Positions 11,561 through 22,729 of a DNA stretch of 64,000 bases are shown one piece after another; positions within the stretch are counted from its first letter, which is position 1, and each line of letters begins with the position of its first letter. The stretch lies in NCBI GenBank assembly GCA_032173965.1, contig CM063287.1:4035859-4099858 (forward strand), written 5' to 3'. The stretch is from Sitta carolinensis. Taxonomy: Eukaryota; Chordata; Aves; Passeriformes; Sittidae. The position numbers and the translations under genes were made by a program. A model generated the notes under the pieces. The model did not search any database. It saw only the letters and a program-made list of their open reading frames with translations, and was not told the origin of the DNA.

Positions 11561-14382
11561 AAAGCAGCAGAACAAACCCCAAAACCTGGGATAAGGCACC
11601 ACATTTCCAGCCTGCTCTCAGTGCCATGTCCATGTGTTTATATCCACACCTGAGGCTGCTGTATTCCCTTCCAGGAAGACAAGACCCTGGAGAACACAGG
11701 ATTAAATTTAGGGGTTCACCCTGGCATCCCAGCAGGAAGTTCTTTAGGAATTTAACAACCTATTGTGTTTTTGGAACTCATAAAATATTTTAAGAAATGG
11801 AAAAAAAAAAAAGGCCCCCAAACATTCTTTCTTTCAGGATTCAAATTACCAAAACTTGGACTGAGCAGTATTCAAGATTCAATATCCTGTGTAATTTTTG
11901 GCCAAAATTTTAGCTCCTAAAAATAACCTGGAACAATAATAATGATAAATTCGTATTCTAGGTATTTGAAAATACAAATCTGGCAACCATGCAGAGCTTC
12001 GAGCATCCAGCCCCTGCCATCAGCCTCAATAGAGACTTTTCAAGTGCTTTAATTAACTCCTCTATTCTGCTCCACTTCAGCCAAATTCTGGCTGTGTGGA
12101 GTCTTTGTCAGATTAATAATTGACCATGAAAGCACTGGATTTTCAACTTGACTCTCCTAAAGAGCCAAGGACCAATTCCAGCCCCTCTGGGGCAGTCTGT
12201 GATAGATTTTGGGGGAGGGGGGGATATACTGGAGCCCCAGCTCCCAGATTCCTTATTACAACATAAATAGAGCTCAGGGAAGGGTCTGCTCATCCTGTTG
12301 TGCCTAGGGTTTATTCCAAGCCTAAAACCATCCCTTTTTGATAAACCAGCCTTTCACAAAGGTTATCTTTCTATCACGCATGTGTTCAGCAGGAAGGAGC
12401 AGCACAGAAACAATTCCTTCTGCATAGAATAACATATATAATATTTCATAATAATATTATTATTAATATTTAGAAAACAATCCAGAGCCAATGCCTTTAT
12501 ACCCACTTATCCTAATCCTACAAAAGCAGAGAATCAGGAATCATTAAGGCTGGATAGGGCCTTTAAGAGTCAAGTCCCACTGTCACCCCAGCACCACTAC
12601 AAGCAGATTGGTTTGCACACCAGAAAGGAAATTTGCTTTCTTACACACTGCTGAAGCTCTTTGTCCTTCTCTTTGTGCTCATCTGGTAAGATTCTGCCCT
12701 CCAAAACCCCTACACACTCAGCAACTTTTTTTTTCGGCCTCATTTGTCCCAGCTGCAGAAGGAGCATGGCGCTCCTCCAAAGAATAATACCCAGAGACAT
12801 CTCCCCTCTGACCCCGAGGACAATCTCCAGATCTCAGCACAAAAGGGCTTTTCCTGCAATTGTCAGCAATTCCCGAGGAAAGCAGAAGCTTACAGCTTTA
12901 TCCCCTGCATTAGAGAGCTTTGGAGAGATCCATTAGCACCACAACCCCGGGAGTTCCTGGGAGCAGGGGCTCGCTGAACCAGGGCTCCCCAGCTGCCAGG
13001 GAGAGCTGCAAGTGGAAGAGCTGGAGTTGTAGAAGCTTGGGTCTCTACTACCCAGCTTAATAAAGGTGGTCTGCAGTTATTAATCATCCTGATTGCTCAG
13101 CAGGGAGGGTGGAACAGGCTCTGTGAACACTGCACCAAGCCCTGGGACACTCTCCCAGCAAAGCCAGATGGGCTGGACATGAAACAGGAGCCAGCCAGTT
13201 GGTGGCAAATGTCCCCCTGATCTATTTATTTCATCAGATTGGATCTATTGAATCTAATTCAATCAATGCTGTTATTATCTAACCTATTACTTTTCTAAGT
13301 TTGCAATTTAATTTGGAATGAAGCATTACAGTGTGAAGAAGTGACAGAGAAGAAAGGGAGGGAGGTGGAGTGAAGGGACAGGAGCAAAGTGACCCCAAAA
13401 TGTTCCTGTCAGAGAGATAAAGGGTTAAGGACAAAGCAGCTACAGCAGCACCTGTGACTCAGGAATGTTTCATGAAGGGCAGGAAACCAAGTGCCACCTG
13501 TGGAGAGGACCCAAGGACAAGGTCACTGCCACCACCCCAACAGGCAAACAGTCCAGTCAGCTTAATTAGGCTTAATTCAGTAATTGTCTGGCAAAAAATC
13601 ATAAAGTGACCACCAGAATGTGACTTGTCCTGTGGGACAAGTAACAAGACTGAGTGATTTATACCTGCAGCTGAGATGTGCTCATTTTTTTACCAATTCA
13701 GGGACTGAGGAGAAGAAAAAACACAACTGCGGGGAAATCATCCATGTCTGAAAGACTTCCCTGAAGAGAGGACTGTGTGTTCTAGCTCCCAGATATAAAA
13801 TTTATTGTCTCATATACTATGATTAGACATAAAATCTTATGTGATGCACAATGTACATGTGCTGTATATTATGATCTATAATTTACAGCAGTATTTACTG
13901 CTGTAGTATTTTATAACATCTCTTTTAAGTGCAGCACAGTTTCTGTGCATTAAGTAGAGTTCCTCTGAAGAATGATGGCAGTCAGCTTTAGATATGCAAA
14001 CCATTAAGATGCAAGGTTCAACATTCATATTCCAAAAAACTCCCCCAGCAATAACTCCATGAATCAGTACATGATTCTACATCTGGATTTTCAGGGAAAA
14101 GACTGCCTGGCCACTTCTGCACTGTGTTAGAGGGTTCAGCATGGATCTTCCCTACCTGGGGAACTGCCTCATTCTTTTCAGAGCATAAAACTGACAGAGA
14201 AAAGCATGACTGAAGAAAGGGGAGAGATGCCAGAGAGCTGCACAAGCAACAATCCTGGGGATCCTGATATCCTGTGGGCAGGGTGGGCTCAGCCCTGGGT
14301 GTCCCTGTGTGCAGGGAGGGCTCCCAGCAGGGCCCAGGCTCTGCTCCGGGGGCCAGCAATGGCCCCAGAGCCACGGGCAGGG

Positions 14383-14613
14383 GCTGAGCCCAGCAATGGC
14401 CCCTGCACAGCAGGCACAGCTTCTGCCCTGGGCAGGGCCCAGCCCTGCACACATTGTGCACACAGGCTGGGGGCTCTCCTGCCTGGGGCTGGGGCACAGC
14501 TGGGTGCACACAGGGCTGTGCCCTGGGCTCTGGGATGGCCCTGCTGGGACACGCAGGGGGCACCAGGGGCACACCCGGCAGCCTCCAGACTCTGCCAGCC
14601 TGGGACTCTCTTT
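14383..14613. repeat. Unclassified GC-rich dispersed repeat, copy 1
   Basis: About 230 bp, from GCTGAGCCCAGCAATGGCCC to GGGACTCTCTTT, almost identical and in the same orientation to 34829-35058. It is not part of the CR1 pieces I can recognise. Similar GC-rich sequence extends upstream to about 14262 in this copy only. It could be an LTR or retroviral internal fragment or a low-copy satellite unit. Confidence 0.75.
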
Positions 14614-14729
14614 ATTTGATCTAAACTCTCATTTTAACCCACTGCACTATTCCAGTTCAGAGGAGCTGATGTGATATTTCATCTGTACAGGAGTATTTAC
14701 AGAGGAATTTACTTCCCAAGACAGTTCTC

Positions 14730-15373
14730 TGTAGCCTGGATCTTTCATGCTTGCAGCTTCTGAGTTTCTAAAGCTCTGTTTTTCCTGATGTTTTGGGTTT
14801 CTGAAACTTGTTCCCATAACTTCAAAATAAACACCAGAATTGTTTTTGCAAGGACACTCATGTTTGGAATTCTTTCTGTGGGACGGACTCTCTTTTGATG
14901 TTCTTCTGGTTTGGCCAATGTGGCCGAAGGGTGTTACTGCGATGCAAATAGAAACACACAGTAACACACACAACAGGTGTGCAGGTAGAGAAGAAGAAAG
15001 GAAGTTTCTTGTTTATTGTTGACTTCGTATATATAAGTTTCTGGACAGTGATCAGAGATTGGACAGAGAAGTTCCCATCTCTCCATCTCCACTGATCACT
15101 TGAGAAGTCCATCAGGTGATATCTTTTACAAAGGAATGCAAACATGATCCTTGTTTATCTGACAATTCATGAGAACTGATTCCACTATATTAAATCAGAA
15201 AGCTGATTTTCAGAGACAACAGAAGGGGGTTTCCTTCATTTGCCAATCACAGTGGTCTGTGGCAAAATGTATAAAAAAAGAGTCATCATTTAAAATAAAC
15301 AGTCAGACTGATCTCTCCAAGAGCTTTGGAGAAATTTTGTGTCATGTTTTCTTTGTTATTTGCCACAATGATA
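14730..15373 (+). mobile_element. Solo LTR, family A, copy 2, interrupted by another LTR
   Basis: Starts TGTAGCCTGG, carries the shared blocks CTCATGTTTGGAATTCTTTC and GCCAATCACAGTGGTCTGTG, a TATAAAAAA box near 15270, and ends near CACAATGATA. Without the nested insert at 14932-15221 and its duplicated 6 bp, it is 348 bp, like the other copies. Flanks GTTCTC and ATTCTT could be a target duplication with two transitions. Confidence 0.85.
14932..15221 (+). mobile_element. Nested 290-bp solo LTR, family B
   Basis: Inserted inside the family A LTR. It starts TGTTACTGCG and ends GAGACAACA, so its ends are TGTT...AACA. GAAGGG occurs on both sides (14926-14931 and 15222-15227), a perfect 6-bp target duplication, as expected of a class II (ERVK-like) retrovirus. 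A TATATATAAG box lies at 15028. No coding sequence is present. Confidence 0.85.
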
Positions 15374-16279
15374 ATTCTTCTCCCTGCAGGATGGGAGAAG
15401 CTCAGGTCTCCCTTGACAGCATGGCTTATCTGACTTTAGGCAGAGCTTTAAGTGGCCATCACATGAAAACCAAAGAACTAAATGCTCTGAGAACCACTTT
15501 GGTTGTTTTATTCCAGGTGAATTTCAAGACTGGATTCGATGCCTCTGGGTTGGAGGATATGCTATGATTCCATGAAATGCTCTTCCTTGCCCAGGAAACA
15601 AGTGCTCCCTGAAACTTCCATATTTCAAGAACACTCTGGTGTCTGTCTCCACCAAGTTTTCTGAAGGAAAGGAGCACACTCTGAATTTTCCATGAAGCCT
15701 CAGCCTATTTTCTCTGCCCCTTCTGCGGCAGACAGAAAGGGGTCTCTCTGCACAGACATAATTAAAGCAGGCAAGAGGAATGGCAAATGGCAGCCCAGAG
15801 AACATGAGAAGCTTGATGAAACTAAAGCAGTTGGAGGAAAACACTGAATGAGCGCACAAGATCCTGTTGGAAGTGTCAGGGAAGACAATTCCACTGTACC
15901 CCTCAAAAAACTCCTGAGCCAAATAGTGACGCTTTAAATCTTCTCTTCCCTGCTTTGCTCCCTTTTTGTGGACCATTAACTCCCACCCATCTCTGGCTGT
16001 GCTGAGTGTGGAAAAATTGAATTATATAATTCTTAGTACCTCACAACTCCTCGTGAAAATGACAGAACCCGGTATGTTGTTGAACTCCAATGTTGTTTAA
16101 ATCACAATTTATTTTATTGTGAAAAATCACTGTAATTCCACCAAATACCCATGTATTTCCTAACATCCCTAACATTCCCCATCATCAGCTGCTGGCTAGA
16201 TGTTCTATTTTCAGGGATTAATATTTGCCAAAATGAGAGGAGCAAGAGATGAGTAACCTGTGTAGTGACTAATTTAATT

Positions 16280-16378
16280 CACAGAACACAGATTGGTTTA
16301 TATTGGGAAGGGATCTTGATCATCTTGTTCCAACTCCCCTGCCACAGGCAGGGACATCTCCCACTAGACAGGGTTGAT
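16280..16378 (-). mobile_element. CR1 LINE 3' tip
   Basis: Short reverse CR1 fragment: GGGAAGGGATCTTGATCATC, then CTGCCACAGGCAGGGACATC and CCCACTAGAC. This is the complement of the CR1 3' end. Confidence 0.8.
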
Positions 16379-16947
16379 GATAGTCTTTTTGTCTGTTAAT
16401 TAATTACACATTAAATTTTTACAAATTTTTGCATTGTTTGAAGTGGCAAAACTAGTTTGGTCTGAGATTCCAAATATTTTGCTTTCCCTTTGCCTGTGGT
16501 TGCACAGAAAAAAATCACAAATTCTTACTTTGCTTTTATGGGCTGCACACATTATTAAACATCTATAAACAACAGGGAGAGAGTGATCTTTTAAATTTTG
16601 GAGGAAAACATGAGAAATTTGAAGAGAGCAGTGAAATAAATAGATTTCTCTGTGAAATAGACCTTTGTACACAGCTACAAAATTATTTTTGAGATATTTG
16701 TTCTCTGCAAATATTTTCAGGAATGAATGGGCCAATTTGAAAATAAGTTGATGTAATTCTTCTGGCAAAGGCTGTCCTTAGAAACTTATTCTTAGAAGAG
16801 AAGTTCTCCAGCTACACTGATCTTCCCGTGGTGCTTGTGAGTGTAAGGACTTCCCAAGCTGATTTGGAGAACCCAAGACCTGATAATATTGTGGGATGTT
16901 TTTAAAATGTTGTACTCATTCCAAAGCTTTGTTCACTGTGAAATGCA

Positions 16948-17600
16948 GAATCACAGAATGGTTTGGGTTAGAAGTGACCTCCAAGGTCACCAGGTCCAAC
17001 CATTACCCACTGTAGTCTGGTTTTCTAGGCCTGAAGTTTCTGAGTTTCTGAACTCAGTTTCTTCGTGGTGTTTAGGTTTGAGAAGACCTTGTTCTTACAG
17101 ACTTGACATAAACATCCCAAGTGTTATTGTAACGAGAGTGATGTTTTGCATTCTTTTCTGTGGGATGGACTTGTCTCTATCCATTGGTTTGGACCAATGG
17201 GAAGAAGAGTTCTGGCACTCTTCTAACCAATGAGAGTGGCCTGTTCCAAAAGGTATATAAGGAGGGCAATTGTTTTAATAAAGTAGAGTCAGATACAGTT
17301 TTTATAACGAAGTCTCATGTCGTTTGTTCATCACCCACAGCGACAACCCACCACTACACCCTGTTCACACTAACCCGTGTCCTCATGTGCCAATTCCACA
17401 AGGTTTGGAACTCTTCCAGGTATGGGGACTCAACACTTGCCTGGACAGCCCCTTACTATGCTGAAACCACCCTTTCCATGAAGAAATTCTCCCTAAAATC
17501 CCATCTAAATCTCCCCTGGGGCAGCCTGAGGCTGCTTCCTCTCCTTCTGTCATTTGTTACCTGAGAATGAGTTGGACCCCACCACCAGCAGAGCCTCCTT
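16948..17600 (-). mobile_element. CR1 LINE split by an LTR
   Basis: Reverse CR1. The 3' tip part is at 16948-17010 (AATGGTTTGGGTTAGAAG, then CCAACCATTACCCAC). It resumes at 17346 with ACCCACCACTACACCC and continues to AGCAGAGCCTCCTTTCAGGA near 17600. The interruption is the family A LTR at 17011-17345. The far end merges into the minisatellite. Confidence 0.88.
17011..17345 (+). mobile_element. Solo LTR, family A, copy 3, best-defined copy
   Basis: 335 bp, from TGTAGTCTGG to CAGCGACA, flanked by a perfect 6-bp duplication ACCCAC (17005-17010 and 17346-17351). It contains CCAAT boxes, a TATATAAG box at 17254 and AATAAA at 17277-17282, so the U3-R-U5 order is visible. The 6-bp duplication points to an ERVK-like (class II) source. 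No internal retroviral genes remain. Confidence 0.93.
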
Positions 17601-17890
17601 TCAGGAAGTTATTCCTATTTTTAGGTAATTCCTCCCTTCAGGAAGTTATTCCTGGTTCTAGGCAATTCCTCCTTTTGGGAAGTTACTCCTGGTTCTAGGA
17701 AATTCCTCCTTTTAGGAAGTTATTCCTGGTTCTAGGCAAACCCTCCTTTCAGGAAGTTATTCCTCTTTCTAGGCAATTCCTCCTTTTAGGAAGTTATTTC
17801 TATTTTTAGGTAATACTTCCTTTTAGGAAGTGATTTCTATTTTTAGGCAATCCCTCCTTTCAGGAAGTTGTTCCTGGTTCCAGGAAGTGC
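17597..17890. repeat. Minisatellite, about 37-bp unit, about 8 copies
   Basis: Imperfect tandem units of the form CCTTTCAGGAAGTTATTCCT followed by a T-rich or GGTTCTAGG segment and CAATTC. The first unit is continuous with the adjacent CR1 segment, which supplies the CCTCCTTTCAGGAAGTT block. Confidence 0.9.
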
Positions 17891-18442
17891 AGTCCCTGTG
17901 AGTTCAGCCTGAACAACTGCATTGGTGGGTCTGACATCTGAATTTCTCAGAGCCAACACACACCTGGCCCAAAATAGAGGGAGAAGAAGGGAACATGTCC
18001 CAAATCTCTGGGATCAAATCCATCAGGATTTTTTTTCCAGCCCAGTGAAGACGTGAGACTTCACTCAGAGACTTTTCCAATGACTGGCTGGACCATCAAC
18101 CCAAAGGTATTTCACATTCCGTGGACAGCAACAAGCAGTATGCACCAGACCTGTGGGAATCTGAAAAGTGCCACTGACTGAAGTGACCAAAAAAAGGACA
18201 AAGACTGGTTATAAACTATTTTCTGTCCCATACTGGCTAATTCCATGGCAGCAAGTAGAGAAAATGGCATTTCTGTGTTACAAAAAGAAGCCACCAGTGC
18301 AAACCTGACCCCTGGAAGCTGCTGCTGACATGGGGTCTGGGGGCTCTTATTGACCAGATAAAAACCCTCCCTCACTGCCTGAGCCATCCCATCCCAAAGG
18401 CAGGGAATTGTCTGATATTTGGAGAGGAAATAAACTGATTAC

Positions 18443-18531
18443 CCAATGAGCTGGTCTTTGTTTTGCTCCACGAGGGTGGGAGGAACATTGGAGACAATCA
18501 CTTGCATGTCCAACTGATTGACCACAGAGAC
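18443..18531 (-). CDS. PCDH15: Protocadherin-15(-like) exon, EC11 to MAD12 junction
   Basis: 89 bp: 29 codons plus two bases (GG), with acceptor TTTCCAG and donor GTAATC. The translation is [15 protein letters not shown], then [14 protein letters not shown] and the first two bases of Gly. [17 protein letters not shown] is a PCDH15 signature at the entry to the ferredoxin-like membrane-adjacent domain (MAD12, also called EL). That domain mediates dimerisation near the membrane and lies next to the channel complex. The segment after LVE differs in sequence from mammalian PCDH15 but keeps the same length. Confidence 0.93.
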
Positions 18532-19084
18532 CTGGAAAGAAAAGAGGGAAATTCAACAGGCACTGACAGGACAGCCCCCTTCCCCATGTGACAGCAATGG
18601 AAAAATCCCTTTCCTGCCTCCACACCATGCCCCAATATGCAGGTTTCTCCTTTTAATTCCAAACAGGAGAGCTGGGAAATCTTGCAGCCAAAGCCCATTA
18701 ACATCAAAGATTTAGCTGGAATTGTAATTCCAGGTCCACCTCAGAATTATGGATTTTTAAGGTGGGGGCAGCAAAAGGTGATCTTAGTTTAGGCTTGGCT
18801 TAGAGAATCCCAGATCTCCCATAGGCTGTATTCAAAATTACTGCTAAGCATTTGGGTGGTTTGGATGACAGGAAAATCTTCCCTTGGAGCCACGCAACAT
18901 GCACCAAGGGAAACAGAAGTTCAGGATTAATTCCACAAAATCAATGCCACTTTGTTAGAAAATCAGGAAGGAAATTGTTCATTTACATTGAAGGATCAGT
19001 GAGAGGTTTTATTTTAATCTCCAGTTGTTTTAGCTTCTCCCTCTATCATAAAACTGCACATTTTACAACAGAGCTTTTTCCTTT

Positions 19085-19118
19085 AAAAAAAAAAAAAAAA
19101 AAGAAAAAGAAAAAAAAG
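19085..19118. repeat. A-rich run
   Basis: A run of about 18 A interrupted by G, then further A, after CCTTT. It is simple sequence with no attached element. Confidence 0.9.
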
Positions 19119-20152
19119 GCAGGAAAAAATACTTCTAATCCACTCAAAACTTGTGTGCTTTGTTGGAATAAAATTGAATTTCAGTTTTCCACTGAGGTAT
19201 GAAGTGACCACAGAGCAAACATCCGGCAATTATTGTTTTTTACTATGAACCCAACATCACTCCAATCTTGTAGAGGATTCTGGAGGAAAATTTGGAAAAC
19301 TAGGCCAGTGTTAAAGCTGATATATTTAAAAATCAAGGGTTAGTTGATTCTAAAAGAAATAAACAAGCCTTGATTTTCCAAAGAGGAGCCCTGGAAGCAC
19401 AGTGGCAGAAAAGCCTGAATGTGCTTCCACATCAAACACTGATTCACCAGCTTTGAAGCTTAATTTAACTTTAAATATTTAAATGTTCTTGAAATGTCAT
19501 CAGATGCCCTGATCAGCACGTACAGGCTTCTGTGTAAGAAACACAGAATTATAATGAGCTCCAAATAAATTTTAGACTAAAATCATGCAACGGAACTGGA
19601 AAGCAATGATTAATTTAATAGAATTAATTACATTAGCCAATTCAAGCAATGACTGCGCACCCAGGAACTGAAAACAGCATAAAGGCAACACCAAAAACAA
19701 GGGCAGCAATTCTTTTAATATGGAAGAAATCACAATTATCATCACTTGTTCATGTACAAATTCAGGGATAAACACACCTTCGTGACAAGCAATAGGAAAC
19801 CAAGGGTGCTGGACAAAAATCAAGCGACATTTGAGGTTTCCATGGTAACATTAACTTGCTTGTAATCCCCATTTGTAAAGGCAGGCAAAGCAGAAAATTG
19901 TTGGTAACCTCTAGCCCACGAGTGATAGCCCTTTGATCCCAAGCTTCGCTCATTAGGCACTTCCCAAGGTTTAAATCCAGCAAGGCAGAGCCTAAAAAGA
20001 GTTTTGATTGTGATATGGCACCAATGGATTCCTGGGAGCAGCTGGGACCCAAAGAAGGAGAGGCCTGAAACCTCCCCAATAAACATTTGATTAAAGATGA
20101 TATCTATGACATAAAGGTGATATCCACGATCTCAAATGATGACAGTAAATAT

Positions 20153-20155
20153 CCA

Positions 20156-20245
<90 letters not shown>

Positions 20246-20270
20246 ATCATCCATCCATCATCCATCCACT
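20153..20270. repeat. (ATCT)n and (ATCC)n microsatellite
   Basis: About 23 near-perfect ATCT units with one ATAT slip near 20200, followed by a short run of ATCC and CATC units to about 20270. It is likely length-polymorphic. Confidence 0.95.
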
Positions 20271-20798
20271 TCCTCAGCACCTTTAGATGCTTCCTTGCAG
20301 CAAACTCTTTTTAAAACATGATTCTTGTATCTCTTTCATCTCACAGATGCTGAGAAGGAAATCTCCATCACATGGAAGCAAACTGTCAACCCACGGGTGT
20401 CTAACTTGAGCCATGCTGGGGTCCTTCCCATGGATTGTCCCCACCAGCATGATTTGTCAAGTTCTGCTGCTCCCAGAGCCCTGCCAGGCTCTGGGGAAGC
20501 ATCCTAGTCCCAGTTCTGGAAGATACCTTGCTCTGCTCAGCTTCTTCCCAGCATTGTCCCTCTGGTGGTGACCTGCCTCTTCTCCCAAGACCTCTGCCTA
20601 ATGCACTCTTATCTTCTTCCCCCACATCTTATTCTTTTGCATGAGAGTAACTGAATTAATTTCTCTGTTCTCTGTGCACTTTTTGAGCTGGTTTTGAAAG
20701 AAAAAACACCTGAGAGCCTGAGCCCCTGAACCCACGGCAGGAAAATCCTGCTAAAATCATGGGAAAGGAACTTAGTGTATGGATCACACTTGGTGCAT

Positions 20799-21325
20799 AA
20801 AATCAGAGAATCCCAGGATGGCCTGGGGAAAGGAACCTTAAATCCCACCCAGTGCCACCCCTGCCTTGGGCATGGAGACCTCCCACTGTCCCAGGCTGCT
20901 CCAAGCCCCAAAGTCCAGCCTGGCCTTGGGCACTGCCAGGGATCCAGGGGCAGCCCCAGCTGCTCTGGGCACCCTGTGCCAGGGCTGCCCACCCTGCCAG
21001 GGAACAATTCCTGCCCGATATCCCAGCCAGCCCTGCCCTCTGGCACTGGGAAACCATCCCCCCTTTTCCTGGCACTCCATCCCTTGGAAACTGTCTCTCT
21101 GTATTTCCTGTCAGCTCCTTCAGGCCCTGGAAGGTCACAGTTGGGTCACCCCAGAGCTTCTCCTCTGCAGCTGAACAATCCCAACTCTCCCAGCCTTTCC
21201 CCCCAGCAGAGCTGCTCCATCCCTCTGATGCCTCCACTGGACTCATTCCAGCAGGTCCACGTGCCAGTGTTCTGGGCATGATGGGGGTCAGTCTGGAACT
21301 GTATCTCCACCTCCTCCAAGCTTCC
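20799..21325 (-). mobile_element. CR1 LINE, 5'-truncated
   Basis: Reverse CR1 starting AGAGAATCCCAGGATGGCCT, with the core GGGGCAGCCCCAGCTGCTCT. It extends further 5' than most copies, through CTTCAGGCCCTGGAAGGTCA to CATTCCAGCAGGTCCACGTG. The far limit is approximate. Confidence 0.9.
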
Positions 21326-21867
21326 AGGCCTTGCTCAGAGCAACTGGGTGCTCATCACTCAGCCAGACATCATAAAGAAACCTCTATAAATTAATGAGAC
21401 ATCCTTCACTTTCTAATGTTAATGTCGATTCCTTCTGGCTATATTTAATATCCCATTAGTGCCTGAATTACCTGAGAATGCCCCTTCATTTTGGAAGGTC
21501 AAGCATGAGGGCGTCATCGTTTACGTTTCTTTGGTGAACTCCTGCAGGACTCACCACACCAAGGATTCTGGCCCTCATCCATATCCTTTGACAGCATTCC
21601 CATGAAGTGGATAATATGCTCCATCCCTTTCACATTATGCTAATATTGGAGCCAATCCATCAAGTTTATAGGCTTTAAGGAAATTTAGAGTGGATGGTTT
21701 CAGTGGCTGGACTAAGACAGAGTTCTTTGAACAGCACAAACCCACAAGCCTGAGGCCTAAAGATGGTGCCAGTCCTGAAAGGCTGTTTTCTCAGGGAAAG
21801 TTCATTCTCAGCCCAAAATTACTCCTTAACATAAGCAACTAAGACAACTTGGACATGACCAGCGGGG

Positions 21868-22336
21868 ACACAGAATCATGGAATGGTTTGGTTTGGGAAA
21901 GGACCTTAAAGCCCATCCTGTCCCACCCCTGCCATGGGCAGGGACCCCTCCCACTGTCCCAGGCTGCTCCAAGCCCCAGAGTCCAGCCTGGCTTTGGACA
22001 CTGCCAGGGATCCAGGGGCAGCCCCAGCTGCTCTGGGCACCCTGTGCCAGGGCTGCCCACCCTGCCAGGGAACAATTCCTGCCCAATATCCCAGCCAGCC
22101 CTGCCCTCTGGCACTGGGAAACCATTCCCTGTGTGCTGTCCCTCCATCCCTTGTACAGAGTCTTTTTTCATCTTTCTTGTCAGCTCCTTCAGGCCCTGGA
22201 AGGTCACAATTTGGTCACCCCAGAGCTTCTCCTCTGCAGCTGAGCAATACCAGCTCTCCCAGCCTCTCCTCCCAGCAAAGCTGCTCCATCCCTCTGATCA
22301 TCCTGATGCCTCCCTTGGACTCACTCCGACAGGTCA
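21868..22336 (-). mobile_element. CR1 LINE, 5'-truncated
   Basis: Reverse CR1 closely similar to 20799-21325: AGAATCATGGAATGGTTTGG at the tip, then the shared core, then CAGCTGAGCAATACCAGCTC and CTCACTCCGACAGGTC. It ends about 180 bp from the donor of the EC11 exon. Confidence 0.9.
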
Positions 22337-22513
22337 GAAAATCTTTTGGTTTAAGACATGAACAGCTTTATTCCAGTGCCTTCCAAAAAATTAAGCACAA
22401 GCCCTTCATGGCTTTTCTCTAGGTCTGCCTGGAATACAACTTTCTGCAGTGTTTGAATTTCCTCAGGAAATATTCCATAATAATAACAGACATAATCCCT
22501 GGCTGATACTTAC

Positions 22514-22729
22514 GAGCACTTCTGCTTTGCTGCTCAGTCCTTTGCCGTAATCATCAGTGGCAATGACCTGGAACTTGAAATAGGATCTCCTCATGTTTTT
22601 GAAGAGCATGGCAGTTTTGATCAGCCCTGTGTAAGCCTCGATCACAAAGCCTTCCTTGCCATCCTTGATGGGGGGAATGATGAGCCTGTATTGCATGGCA
22701 CTGTAATTCCCAGTGTCCTTATCATTGGC
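22514..22729 (-). CDS. PCDH15: Protocadherin-15(-like) exon, main part of EC11
   Basis: 216 bp, 72 codons, phase 0 at both ends, with acceptor CATCAG and donor GTAAGT. It begins [14 protein letters not shown], whose DKD is the DRE-type Ca2+ motif, followed by [36 protein letters not shown] and [15 protein letters not shown]. It ends VL, completed by V at the start of the next exon. NYS is a possible sequon. This is the best-conserved stretch in the window, nearly 90 percent identical to mammalian PCDH15 as I recall it, and it anchors the family assignment. EC11 precedes the membrane-adjacent domain. A minus-strand CR1 ends about 180 bp beyond the donor. Confidence 0.95.

Larger units (their letters stand above)
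8117..18442 (-). other. Intron between the two MAD12 exons
   Basis: 10.3 kb. It holds CR1 pieces at 9750-9990, 10182-10472, 11216-11560, 16280-16378 and 16948-17600, a GC-rich repeat at 14383-14613, LTRs at 14730-15373 and 17011-17345, and a minisatellite at 17597-17890. The stretches 8120-9745, 10475-11210, 11565-14260, 15380-16275, 16380-16945 and 17895-18440 show no recognisable gene or element apart from short A/T runs and a possible degraded CR1 tip at about 12531-12600. Confidence 0.6.
18532..22513 (-). other. Intron between EC11 exon and EC11/MAD12 exon
   Basis: 4.0 kb. It holds an A-rich run near 19085-19118, a (ATCT)n microsatellite at 20153-20246, and reverse CR1 elements at 20799-21325 and 21868-22336. 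Nothing recognisable lies in 18535-19080, 19120-20150, 20275-20795 or 21330-21865. Confidence 0.6.

Noticed and set aside
10867..11604. 245-residue minus-strand open frame
   Set aside because: It runs through a CR1 copy and chance flanking sequence. Similar fragments appear in all core CR1 copies.
12531..12600. Possible reversed CR1 tip
   Set aside because: Only scattered similarity (AGAGAATCAGGAATCATTAA, then GGGCCTTTAAG); not strong enough to list as a feature.
14018..14574. 184- and 140-residue cysteine- and proline-rich minus-strand frames
   Set aside because: They coincide with the GC-rich repeat, and the same peptides recur at 34722-35134.
15169..15567. 132-residue plus-strand open frame
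   Set aside because: It spans the end of a nested LTR, the outer LTR and flanking DNA, so it is not a conserved unit.
17597..17890. Possible CRISPR-like regular array
   Set aside because: Units are contiguous tandem repeats with no unique spacers, in a vertebrate genome and next to CR1.
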